DNA from: an uncultured Campylobacter sp.
Lineage (GTDB): Bacteria > Campylobacterota > Campylobacteria > Campylobacterales > Campylobacteraceae
Direction: 5' to 3'
Assembly (NCBI RefSeq): GCF_938039205.1
Contig: NZ_CALHVM010000019.1
Location: forward strand, 1 to 28,165
Length of the DNA stretch: 28,165 bases
Shown here: one piece after another, positions 12,489 through 18,925 of the stretch
How positions within the stretch are numbered: the first letter of the stretch is position 1
Layout: each line of letters starts with the position of its first letter
Program-made: the position numbers and the translations under genes
The notes under the pieces: model-generated
Databases searched by the model: none
Told to the model about the DNA's origin: nothing
Seen by the model: only the letters and a program-made list of their open reading frames with translations

Positions 12489-14405
12489 ATGAGCGAATTT
12501 GACGAGCTAAGTTTACACGAGCCGTTTTTAAAAGGACTGCGTAATCTAATAAACGGCAACCAAGCTAAGCCTGAGGATTTGGTAGAAATTTCGCACGAAA
12601 TTTTTGATTTTGAAGCGATGGCGACCGTGACGTGGGAGTTTTACGGCAAGCGCGAAGAGAGCAAGATAGCAGGCGGCGCAAAGGAGCAGATACACTTCGG
12701 AGGCGACGTGCGCGGCTACGAAAATCACGCCAGAGAGTGCTTGCTGCAGGCTAGAGATAGCGCAGATCTGCGTGAAATTTTACTCACCGAACTACGCCAA
12801 GACGCAAAAGAGGCCGTCGCAAAATCAGGCGGCGCGGTTAGGTATTACGATTTTAAGCCATTTAGCATGAGCGAACGCTGCGACGAGTGCGGAGGCGACG
12901 GGCAGACGCGCTGCGGCGAGTGCGGCGGACGCGGTAAAAAAACCTGCTCTAGCTGCGGCGGACGCGGACGACAAAGCTGCTCCATGTGCGGAGGCAGTGG
13001 CGGCGTAAATCGCCCTCACACGCAGTATAACTCAGACGGCAGCACCTACGTGACGTATCGCTACGAGAGCTGTTCATCATGCGGCGGTAGCGGCTCAAAT
13101 ACCTGCTACGGCTGCTCAGGATCTGGCACGGTTAGGTGCGGCGGATGCGGGGGATCTGGCTACGTGCAGTGCGCCCAGTGTAGCGGACACGGATACTTTA
13201 CCACGGTAGCAAACATCGGCGCCTACGCAAAACCAAGCGTAAATTTACGCATAAAATCGCGCGCCTACACCGACGAGCTTTTAGACTTTTTATGCGCTCG
13301 CACCTGCAAATTTCTCTCGCAAACGATACCGTTTTATCAAGACGAAGAGAGCGGAGACGAGAGCTTGCATCTGTTTTCTTACGTGGGCTCTAGCGCAATA
13401 ACGCGGCTAAATTTTATCCTGCTAGGCAAGGAGTACGAGGCGGTGGGCTTTAGCAACCCGCCCTACGCATTTATCAGGCCGCCGTTTTTCGACGATCTTT
13501 TCGCAGACGAGATATCTATGCTAGAAAAGATTGACGCCGACGGCAAGATAACTAGGCGCGAGGCGTTTAAATTTTTTACGCGCTACTGCTCGCAGCCCGC
13601 TCTTGACTCCGCGCTAAAGCGTATCGCTAAAACAGGCGGCGCGCAAACCGAGGCTGCAAACGCCGTGATAGAGGCCTGCGACGGCTATGTCTCAAGGGGC
13701 GCGGCGAGCAAGCTAGGCGAAACGATGAAAAAATGCCTGGATAAAATCTCTCCCGTTTACTCGCCTGCGGTTTGGTTCGGGCTGGGCTCGGTGTTTTGGC
13801 TGATTGCGCTAGTTTTTACGGCGGGATTTTTGGGCGAAAATTTAGCCGAGCACTACATCATGGCGCCTATTTATACGCTTATATTTTTGACTATTTGCGC
13901 AGGTATGGCTTGGTGCGTCTTGGCGCCTCTTAGTGCGCTGGTTACGCTGATTCGCCGTAGTGCCGTGCCTAAAGAGTACCGCCAAAGCATGCGAAACAAA
14001 GAGGCTTTTTCGCTGTTTTTTAAAATTTTAGCAGGCTTTGGAGCGGTCGGCGCGATCTACGGCGCGATATCTAGCTTTGGTTACGCTCCGACCCTTATGC
14101 AGCTTGACGAGCGCTTTGAGGCGTCGCGTAGTCTGGAGGCCAAATTTCGCGAGATGACGGCTAAATTTGATGGCTCTAGCGACCAAGAGCGCGAAGCAAA
14201 CTCCACCGCCGCAGCCAAAACCGCGCCGCAGATGACGCAAAAAGATAAAATTTTATACGTGCAAAAGGCTATCGGCGTCAAGGCCGACGGCATCATGGGC
14301 GCGCGCACGCTCAAAAAGGCGCAGGAGTTTTTGGACGCAAATTTGACGAACGCGGATGAAATTTACGAAGCCGTAAAAGCAAAAGAAGCAAGCCGCGCAA
14401 AGTGA
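12489..14405 (+). CDS. Membrane protein with two DnaJ-type zinc-finger blocks and a peptidoglycan-binding-like C terminus
   Basis: A 638-residue protein of unusual build. Residues 1-130 are soluble and unrecognised. Residues 131-231 hold eight CxxC knuckles, each followed by Gly-rich GxG as in DnaJ: cysteine pairs start at 131, 142, 153 and 164, then after a 27-residue linker at 195, 206, 217 and 228, an exact 11-residue period in both blocks. Eight knuckles would bind about four zinc ions, twice a DnaJ finger. Near 346-360, EKIDADGKITRREAF resembles a degenerate EF-hand or TerB-like turn. Three membrane helices follow at about 426-448, 458-488 and 509-531. Residues 588-616 (YVQKAIGVKADGIMGARTL) match the PG_binding_1 signature. 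No J domain is present. With zinc fingers inside, three helices put the C terminus in the periplasm, where it could touch murein. The ATG at 12489 follows AGGA; a longer frame from 12384 overlaps the previous gene. Its function is unknown. Confidence 0.75.
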   Translation: MSEFDELSLHEPFLKGLRNLINGNQAKPEDLVEISHEIFDFEAMATVTWEFYGKREESKIAGGAKEQIHFGGDVRGYENHARECLLQARDSADLREILLTELRQDAKEAVAKSGGAVRYYDFKPFSMSERCDECGGDGQTRCGECGGRGKKTCSSCGGRGRQSCSMCGGSGGVNRPHTQYNSDGSTYVTYRYESCSSCGGSGSNTCYGCSGSGTVRCGGCGGSGYVQCAQCSGHGYFTTVANIGAYAKPSVNLRIKSRAYTDELLDFLCARTCKFLSQTIPFYQDEESGDESLHLFSYVGSSAITRLNFILLGKEYEAVGFSNPPYAFIRPPFFDDLFADEISMLEKIDADGKITRREAFKFFTRYCSQPALDSALKRIAKTGGAQTEAANAVIEACDGYVSRGAASKLGETMKKCLDKISPVYSPAVWFGLGSVFWLIALVFTAGFLGENLAEHYIMAPIYTLIFLTICAGMAWCVLAPLSALVTLIRRSAVPKEYRQSMRNKEAFSLFFKILAGFGAVGAIYGAISSFGYAPTLMQLDERFEASRSLEAKFREMTAKFDGSSDQEREANSTAAAKTAPQMTQKDKILYVQKAIGVKADGIMGARTLKKAQEFLDANLTNADEIYEAVKAKEASRAK

Positions 14406-14434
14406 TTGATTATATCTCATTTTAGGAGGATAAA

Positions 14435-14770
14435 ATGCCAAAAATCAACTGGGACGGAAGGTCTGCGGGAAACGGCGCTTGGGTATATGAGGGCAACGAG
14501 CTAAAGCCCAAATACGGCGCAACCACGCACAATACGTTTGAATTTGACGGCGGCGTGCTAAAGCCCAAAACAGGAGCCAACTCCTCTAACACCTTTGAGT
14601 TTGACGGGAGAAAAATAAAACCCAAATACGGCGCAAACTCAAGCAACACTTGGGTGATACAAGGCAACGTCGTTAAGCCTGATTTTGGTTCAAACTCGAG
14701 CAACACTTACGACATAAACAAAGCTCCTATCGCCGTCATAATAGGGCAAGTCTGCCTAAAACTGTGGTAG
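14435..14770 (+). CDS. Small protein of four 19-residue repeats
   Basis: A 111-residue protein: a 15-residue lead, four repeats of exactly 19 residues (16-34, 35-53, 54-72, 73-91), and a hydrophobic 20-residue tail ending KAPIAVIIGQVCLKLW. Each repeat runs aromatic-x-(F/Y/I)-x-G-x-x-(L/I/V)-KP-(K/D)-x-G-(A/S)-x-(S/T)-x-N-T, for example FEFDGGVLKPKTGANSSNT. The alternation suggests stacked beta-hairpins. I recall similar short KPK-GANSSNT-type proteins in other proteobacteria with the same hydrophobic end, all hypothetical. It has no signal peptide. The ribosome site TAGGAGG is strong, 29 bases after the zinc-finger gene, so the two are likely co-expressed and might interact. A weak GC hairpin (CGGC at 14771-14774 with GCCG at 14782-14785, then TTTGTTTT) may end the transcript. 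Confidence 0.75.
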   Translation: MPKINWDGRSAGNGAWVYEGNELKPKYGATTHNTFEFDGGVLKPKTGANSSNTFEFDGRKIKPKYGANSSNTWVIQGNVVKPDFGSNSSNTYDINKAPIAVIIGQVCLKLW

Positions 14771-14824
14771 CGGCAAGACGAGCCGTTTGTTTTAAAACTT
14801 ACGATTTTGGCGCGCGACCGCAGT

Positions 14825-14920
14825 AAATTTGACTCGGCTTAAATTTAGCGCTCAATTTTAGCAACCGCCGCAAGCTAAAATTTAAAACAGATCCGCTACT
14901 CCAGACGTACTCTATCGCCC
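14825..14920 (-). pseudogene. Degraded copy of the 3' end of the DJ-1/PfpI gene
   Basis: Bases 14825-14896 match 15563-15634 at 68 of 72 positions with an offset of 738. After a 10-base deletion the match continues for about 26 more bases (six mismatches) up to 14920. The second copy contains the last codons and the stop of the DJ-1/PfpI gene at 15620, plus its downstream flank, so the first is a broken remnant: about 13 codons, frameshifted by the deletion, and its flank. The rest of the 14771-15093 gap holds the promoter of the next gene and nothing else that I can support. Confidence 0.75.
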
Positions 14921-15030
14921 ATACGCCACGCCCGTTTACTTGCTTTTTGGATAGATTTTACACGAATTTTGGTTAAATTTCGTCTTAAATTTTATCGCAT
15001 ACTTTTGATTTGAATTTTAAAAGCAAGCTT

Positions 15031-15067
15031 TTGATATAAATCATCAAAATTTTACGCTAATTATGAT
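15031..15067 (+). promoter_or_regulatory. FNR/CRP-like box and -10 box of the 15094 gene
   Basis: TTGATATAAATCAT at 15031-15044 matches the FNR consensus TTGAT-N4-ATCAA at nine of ten fixed positions. TATGAT at 15062-15067 is a good -10 box, which puts the box centre about 37 bases before the expected start of transcription, near the activating class II position. AAAAAGGAG follows before the ATG at 15094. An overlapping inverted repeat TTTTGAT/ATCAAAA has a seven-base gap. Which CRP/FNR-family protein would bind is not known from this window. Confidence 0.45.
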
Positions 15068-15093
15068 AACATTTCCCAAAAAAAGGAGAAAAA

Positions 15094-15351
15094 ATGAATA
15101 ACGATCACGCGACCAAAACAGAACCTAAGCGCCCGCTAAGCAAGCTAGTTCGCGTTTGCGACGCCATTGCCGTGATGCTTTACCTTGTTATCGTGGGCGG
15201 ATTTTACCTCTACATCGGCCGCAACGTCGGCGTGCAATACGACTACTACGAAAAGCCTTTTGTTTTTTGCTTACCTTACGTCATCTGGTTTGCGACGACG
15301 CTAGCGATGATTTACGTTGCCTTGGTGCGCGAAAAGCTTAAGACGCTCTAA
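15094..15351 (+). CDS. Small two-helix membrane protein
   Basis: An 85-residue protein with a charged N terminus (MNNDHATKTEPKRPLSK), a first helix at about 22-41, an external loop GRNVGVQYDYYEKP, a second helix at about 56-77 and a short basic tail. AAAAAGGAG sits six bases before the ATG. I do not recognise the family. Both ends in the cytoplasm are suggested by the positive residues at each end. It stands alone, between a remnant of the DJ-1/PfpI 3' end and the intact one, so it may have been brought in by the event that duplicated that sequence. The FNR-like box suggests oxygen- or redox-linked expression. The 268 bases after it (15352-15619) contain only a short GCGATA/TATCGC hairpin at 15355-15370 and the second repeat copy. 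Confidence 0.65.
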   Translation: MNNDHATKTEPKRPLSKLVRVCDAIAVMLYLVIVGGFYLYIGRNVGVQYDYYEKPFVFCLPYVIWFATTLAMIYVALVREKLKTL

Positions 15352-15562
15352 ACAGCGATAAGTCTATCGCCCAAAACCGCTAAATTTATAAAATTCGCGA
15401 TTTTTGGCAGTAAAATTTGCGTTGTTTTGGATTATTTGCTTTTTGCCGTAAATTTGGAAGCCTTCCGAATATCAGACTAAATTTGCTCTTTTTATACCCG
15501 TGCTTTTGAACGGCTAATTTTATAAATTCGTTTTTCACGCATCTTTTAGGCACGGTGCCTCG

Positions 15563-15634
15563 AAATTTGACTAGGCTTAAATTTAGCGCTCAATTTTAGC
15601 AACCACCGCAAACTAAAATTTAAAACAAATCCGC
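15563..15634. repeat. Partner copy of the DJ-1/PfpI 3'-end duplication
   Basis: This 72-bp stretch spans the stop codon and 3' flank of the gene at 15620-16216 and matches 14825-14896 with four differences (C/A and three G/A), all reading A in this copy. Homology extends past it into the gene to about 15669. Confidence 0.8.
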
Positions 15635-16216
15635 ATTTTTGTCGCTATTGTAGACATACTCCATCGTCCGAGCTATCCTCTGGGCTTCGTCCTGCCCGTG
15701 CATATCGGCGATAAAACCCAGAGCCTCGTCGATACCAGCACTCACTCCAGAGCCGGTGTAAAATTTCCCGCTAACGCACCACCTAGCAGCACGCACCCAG
15801 CGTACGCTAGGAGCCTCCGAGGTCGCCCACTGCCATGACAGCTTGTTACTTGTGGCCTCCACGCCGTCCAAAAGCCCTGTTTTAGCTAGCAAAACCGAGC
15901 CCGTGCATACCGCGATCACGTACTCGTGTCTGCGCGATAGCTCGCCTAGAGCCGCGATAAACTCGCCATCATGCGCAAGCTCCCTAGCCGCAAAACCGCC
16001 CGGCACGAGCAAAATATCAAATTTGGCGATCTCGCTTAGCTTTCGCGTCCAAATTTTAGCACTCGTACTGCCGCCGACAAGTCCGCCAGTAGCCGAGAAA
16101 TACTCTATCTCGTAGCACTTTCGCCCGTCATCCAGCGCCCTAGATAGCGCCTCGGCGGGTCCTAGCGCGTCCATCGTCGTAAATCCCTCAAACAGCAAAA
16201 CATTCACCGCCTTCAT
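15620..16216 (-). CDS. DJ-1/PfpI family protein (GlxA/isonitrile hydratase-like)
   Basis: A 198-residue cytoplasmic protein of the class I glutamine amidotransferase-like fold. The nucleophile elbow is VCTGSVLLA with Cys104, and Asp16 sits in TTMDALGPAEAL; the pairing of an N-terminal aspartate with the elbow Cys-Thr resembles bacterial isonitrile hydratase (InhA) and the N-terminal domain of AraC-type GlxA regulators. LLVPGGF and GVSAGIDEALGFI are further family blocks. No DNA-binding domain follows, so it is an enzyme-type member. The length is near the usual 190-230. The ATG at 16216 follows AAAGGAT. It is divergent from fhs with 131 bases between. The substrate is unknown; glyoxalase or protein-repair roles are also described in the superfamily. 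A broken copy of its 3' end lies at 14825-14920. Confidence 0.8.
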   Translation of the reverse strand: MKAVNVLLFEGFTTMDALGPAEALSRALDDGRKCYEIEYFSATGGLVGGSTSAKIWTRKLSEIAKFDILLVPGGFAARELAHDGEFIAALGELSRRHEYVIAVCTGSVLLAKTGLLDGVEATSNKLSWQWATSEAPSVRWVRAARWCVSGKFYTGSGVSAGIDEALGFIADMHGQDEAQRIARTMEYVYNSDKNADLF

Positions 16217-16347
16217 CGCGATCCTTTGTCAAATTTAGTTTCAAATTTAGCCCAAATTTGATTACGAGCGGCTAAAATTTAATGAGATTTTTCGCATTTG
16301 CGAGGTAAAATTACAAAATCATTTTAAATCGAATTTAAGGAAAGACG

Positions 16348-17976
16348 ATGCTAAGCGACAGAGAAATAGAAGCGAGCGCAAAACCGCAAAATATCGTAAA
16401 AATCGGCGCAAAACTGGGGCTAGGCGAAGAGGCGCTAGATACCTTCGGCAAGCTAAAAGCCAAGATCGAACCGCAACTAGGTAGCGCGCCCGGCGCAAAC
16501 CTCATCCTAGTTACCGCGACCAACCCGACACCCTACGGAGAGGGCAAAACGACCGTAACCGTGGGATTATCTGACGGCTTAGCGCGTATCGGCAAACGCG
16601 TGTGTGCCGCGCTTAGAGAGCCAAGCCTTGGGCCGGTTTTTGGTATAAAAGGCGGAGCGACCGGCGGCGGCTACTCGCAGGTGACGCCGAGCGAGGATAT
16701 CAACCTGCACTTTAACGGCGACTTTCACGCTATCACCTCGGCAAACAACCTCATCGCGGCGATGCTAGATAACCACATCCACCACGGCAACGCCCTAAAT
16801 ATCGACCCTGCGCGCGTCGTTTTCAAACGCTGCATGGATATGAACGACCGCTCGCTACGAGAGATAGAAATAGGCCTTGAAAAGAGCAATAAATTTACTC
16901 GCAAGGACGGCTTCGTCATCACCGCCGCTAGCGAAATAATGGCGATCCTCTGCCTCGCGACCGATCTAAAAAATCTGAAAAAGCGCGTCGAAAATATAGT
17001 CGTCGCCTACGATAAAGAGGGCGGCCTCGTGCGCGCAAAATCCCTAAACTGCGCCGACGCCGTCTGCGTCCTGCTAAAAGAGGCGATAAAACCAAACCTC
17101 GTACAAACGCTAGAAGGCACGCCTGTGCTCATCCACGGCGGACCTTTTGCAAACATCGCGCACGGCTGCAACAGCGTGATCGCAACCAAAACGGCTCTAA
17201 ATTTAGCGGGCTACGTCGTGACCGAGGCTGGTTTCGGCGCCGAGCTAGGAGCGCAAAAATTCCTCGATATCAAGTGCCGCACCGCAGGACTTGCGCCAAA
17301 ATGCGTCGTGCTAGTAAGCACCATCCGCTCGCTAAAATATAACGGCGGATGCGACAAAGACGGCATCTCGCAGCCAAATTTAGACGCGCTAAAGCTAGGC
17401 GGCGAAAACCTAAAAGCCCACATAGAAAATCTAAAAAATTTCAACCAAAACGTCATCGTCGCACTAAATAAATTCGCGACCGATACGGACGAGGAGATCG
17501 CCCACGTGCGCACTCTTTGCGAGGAGTCGGGGGCTGAGTTTAGCGTGTGCGAAGGCTTTTTAAAAGGAAGCGTGGGCACAGAGGATCTAGCCAAAAAAGT
17601 CGCGCAAATCTGCGAAAAGCCGGCTCGCGAGATAAACTTCACCTACGATGCGAACGACTCTGTAAAGACCAAAATCGAAAAGATCGCGACTAAAATTTAC
17701 GGCGCAAAAGAAGTGGTCTTTAGCCCACGCGCGCAAGTTGATCTAGCCGAGATTTCGCGTCTAGGCTTTGACGGTTTGCCGGTTTGCGTCGCAAAGACGC
17801 AGTATAGCTTTAGCTCGGACGCTAAGTTGCTCGGACGACCCAAGGGCTTTAGCTTCGAGGTTAGCGCGCTTGAGATCCGCGGCGGAGCGGGCTTTATCGT
17901 GGTGGTTAGCGGATCAACTATGCTGATGCCGGGACTACCAAAAGTACCTGCCGCCGAGCAGATGAAAGCGGAGTAA
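16348..17976 (+). CDS. fhs: Formate-tetrahydrofolate ligase
   Basis: A 542-residue cytoplasmic enzyme that makes 10-formyl-tetrahydrofolate from formate, tetrahydrofolate and ATP, feeding purine and formyl-Met synthesis in formate-rich anaerobes. The ATP loop is ATNPTPYGEGKTTVTVGL at about 57-74, followed by EPSLGPVFGIKGGATGGGY, EDINLHFNGDFHAITSANN and DNHIHHGN, all diagnostic. FANIAHGCNS and EAGFGAELGAQKF (central) and GAGFIVVVSGSTMLMPGLP (C terminus) complete the family. The length is near the usual 555. The ATG at 16348 follows AAGGAAAGACG; GTAAAATTAC about 40 bases upstream gives a TAAAAT -10 box. The gene is single, with a terminator directly after, and no folD neighbour. Confidence 0.97.
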   Translation: MLSDREIEASAKPQNIVKIGAKLGLGEEALDTFGKLKAKIEPQLGSAPGANLILVTATNPTPYGEGKTTVTVGLSDGLARIGKRVCAALREPSLGPVFGIKGGATGGGYSQVTPSEDINLHFNGDFHAITSANNLIAAMLDNHIHHGNALNIDPARVVFKRCMDMNDRSLREIEIGLEKSNKFTRKDGFVITAASEIMAILCLATDLKNLKKRVENIVVAYDKEGGLVRAKSLNCADAVCVLLKEAIKPNLVQTLEGTPVLIHGGPFANIAHGCNSVIATKTALNLAGYVVTEAGFGAELGAQKFLDIKCRTAGLAPKCVVLVSTIRSLKYNGGCDKDGISQPNLDALKLGGENLKAHIENLKNFNQNVIVALNKFATDTDEEIAHVRTLCEESGAEFSVCEGFLKGSVGTEDLAKKVAQICEKPAREINFTYDANDSVKTKIEKIATKIYGAKEVVFSPRAQVDLAEISRLGFDGLPVCVAKTQYSFSSDAKLLGRPKGFSFEVSALEIRGGAGFIVVVSGSTMLMPGLPKVPAAEQMKAE

Positions 17977-17982
17977 ATTTAA

Positions 17983-18036
17983 CTCGCCGATCCGTCAAAT
18001 TTGAGTGCGAAATTTGTTCGGTCGGCGGAGTTTTTT
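17983..18036 (+). terminator. Terminator of fhs
   Basis: CTCGCCGATCCG at 17983-17994 pairs with CGGTCGGCGGAG at 18019-18030, with one mismatch and one bulge, around a loop rich in AAATTT, and TTTTTT follows at 18031-18036. Confidence 0.75.
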
Positions 18037-18368
18037 GAAAAATAGAGGCGAATTTAGCGGAAATAACGCCGAGTTCGCCTTTTAAATTTGACCACTTTGT
18101 CCTTCAAATTTGCCGTCAAATTTAAAACGCTAAATTTAGCAAATTCCTGCGCTAGCTCGTAAATTTTAGATTTTATCGCGGCGCTATTCGTGCGAGATTT
18201 TTATCTTACCGTCCATACATCGCCGAATCAAATTTACCCGCTCAAAGCAACGTATCCGGCCTAGTGCCAAATTTGCGATATTTTACGGCGTTTTAAGTAT
18301 CCTAAACGTATTTTGGCGTTTTTAATCAAATTTGTTTAAGTAAGCCAAAAACCTAGCGCGATGCAGCG
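18037..18368. other. Gene-free spacer between convergent fhs and the dimer-glycosylase gene
   Basis: About 330 bases after the fhs terminator hold many AAATTT words but no frame with a start and ribosome site on either strand. On the minus strand around 18080-18200 an open stretch of some 50 codons lacks a start codon and its composition (AKF, NLTANL) merely reflects the AAATTT words. A short CTAGCGCGATGCAGCGCTAAA hairpin-like string sits before the neighbouring stop. I see nothing else in it. Confidence 0.5.
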
Positions 18369-18809
18369 CTAAATTTTCACCTTTTCCCACGGCTCGATTC
18401 CGCCTTCGACCTCTTTAAAAATGCTTGCGATTTCTATGTTTTTTACGCTTAAATTTCGCTCATAAGTCTTGACGTCGCGCGATTTTAGCTTCTCTTGCAA
18501 AAAGGCGAATTCATACTCGATCTGGCCGCGAGTGACGGCTATTTTGGCCAAATTTCGCTCGTCAAATTCGCCAACTTTTGCCGCGTCAAATTTATAGCCG
18601 CGAGCGCAGGCCTGCGCGTAAACCTCCGCCAGATACGCATTTATCGCTTCACACGCGTTTTCGTGCGCGTAAAAGCGGTCAAGCTGCGGGTGATTTTTGT
18701 AGCCTTTAGTTAGCCCCGCCAGCACGTTTTTAGCTAGCAGCGCTTCTCGCCACAGCGCTACGAGCCCCTTTACGTCGAGATATTTAAAACTTATCGTCCA
18801 AAGTCTCAT
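18369..18809 (-). CDS. Pyrimidine dimer DNA glycosylase family protein
   Basis: A 146-residue protein. The opening MRLWTISFKYLDVKGLVALW, then REALLAKNVLAGLTKGYKNHPQLDRF, matches the bacterial branch of the pyrimidine-dimer glycosylase family (Pyr_excise, related to T4 endonuclease V), which flips and cuts at UV-induced cyclobutane dimers. The KGYKNHPQL-RF block and the later ARGYKFDAAKVGEF are the features I rely on. The catalytic N-terminal amine and Glu of T4 EndoV cannot be placed with certainty because the bacterial branch keeps its initiator region differently. The ATG at 18809 follows GAAAGGC. It lies 116 bases downstream of uvrA on the same strand, so two UV-repair routes may share a transcript; a strong hairpin at 18839-18874 lies in the gap. 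Confidence 0.75.
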   Translation of the reverse strand: MRLWTISFKYLDVKGLVALWREALLAKNVLAGLTKGYKNHPQLDRFYAHENACEAINAYLAEVYAQACARGYKFDAAKVGEFDERNLAKIAVTRGQIEYEFAFLQEKLKSRDVKTYERNLSVKNIEIASIFKEVEGGIEPWEKVKI

Positions 18810-18838
18810 TTTTGCCTTTCGTTAAATTTACAGCCGTT

Positions 18839-18874
18839 TTTGCGGGCTAAATTTGGCGCGGTTTAGCCCGCAAA
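18839..18874 (-). terminator. Strong hairpin between uvrA and the dimer-glycosylase gene
   Basis: TTTGCGGGCTAAA at 18839-18851 pairs perfectly with TTTAGCCCGCAAA at 18862-18874 (13 pairs, ten-base loop). It lies about 50 bases after the uvrA stop. No U-run follows on the minus strand (AAACGGCTG), so it may be only a partial terminator or an RNA-processing and stability hairpin rather than a full stop. Confidence 0.5.
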
Positions 18875-18925
18875 CCGTCAAATTTATACTATAAATTTGA
18901 TTCGTTGCAAAACCTTTCAAAGTTT

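Noticed and set aside
12825..13019. Ala/Ser-rich minus-strand frame across the cysteine knuckles
   Set aside because: It is the mirror of the Gly/Cys-rich codons of the zinc-finger gene and carries no independent support.
13529..13570. True EF-hand in the zinc-finger protein
   Set aside because: The loop has Asp at two calcium positions and Glu at the last but Lys at the first, so calcium binding is doubtful; I describe it only as EF/TerB-like.
18080..18230. Minus-strand open stretch of about 50 codons in the fhs-glycosylase spacer
   Set aside because: It has no start codon or ribosome site, and its peptide is dominated by residues that AAATTT words encode.
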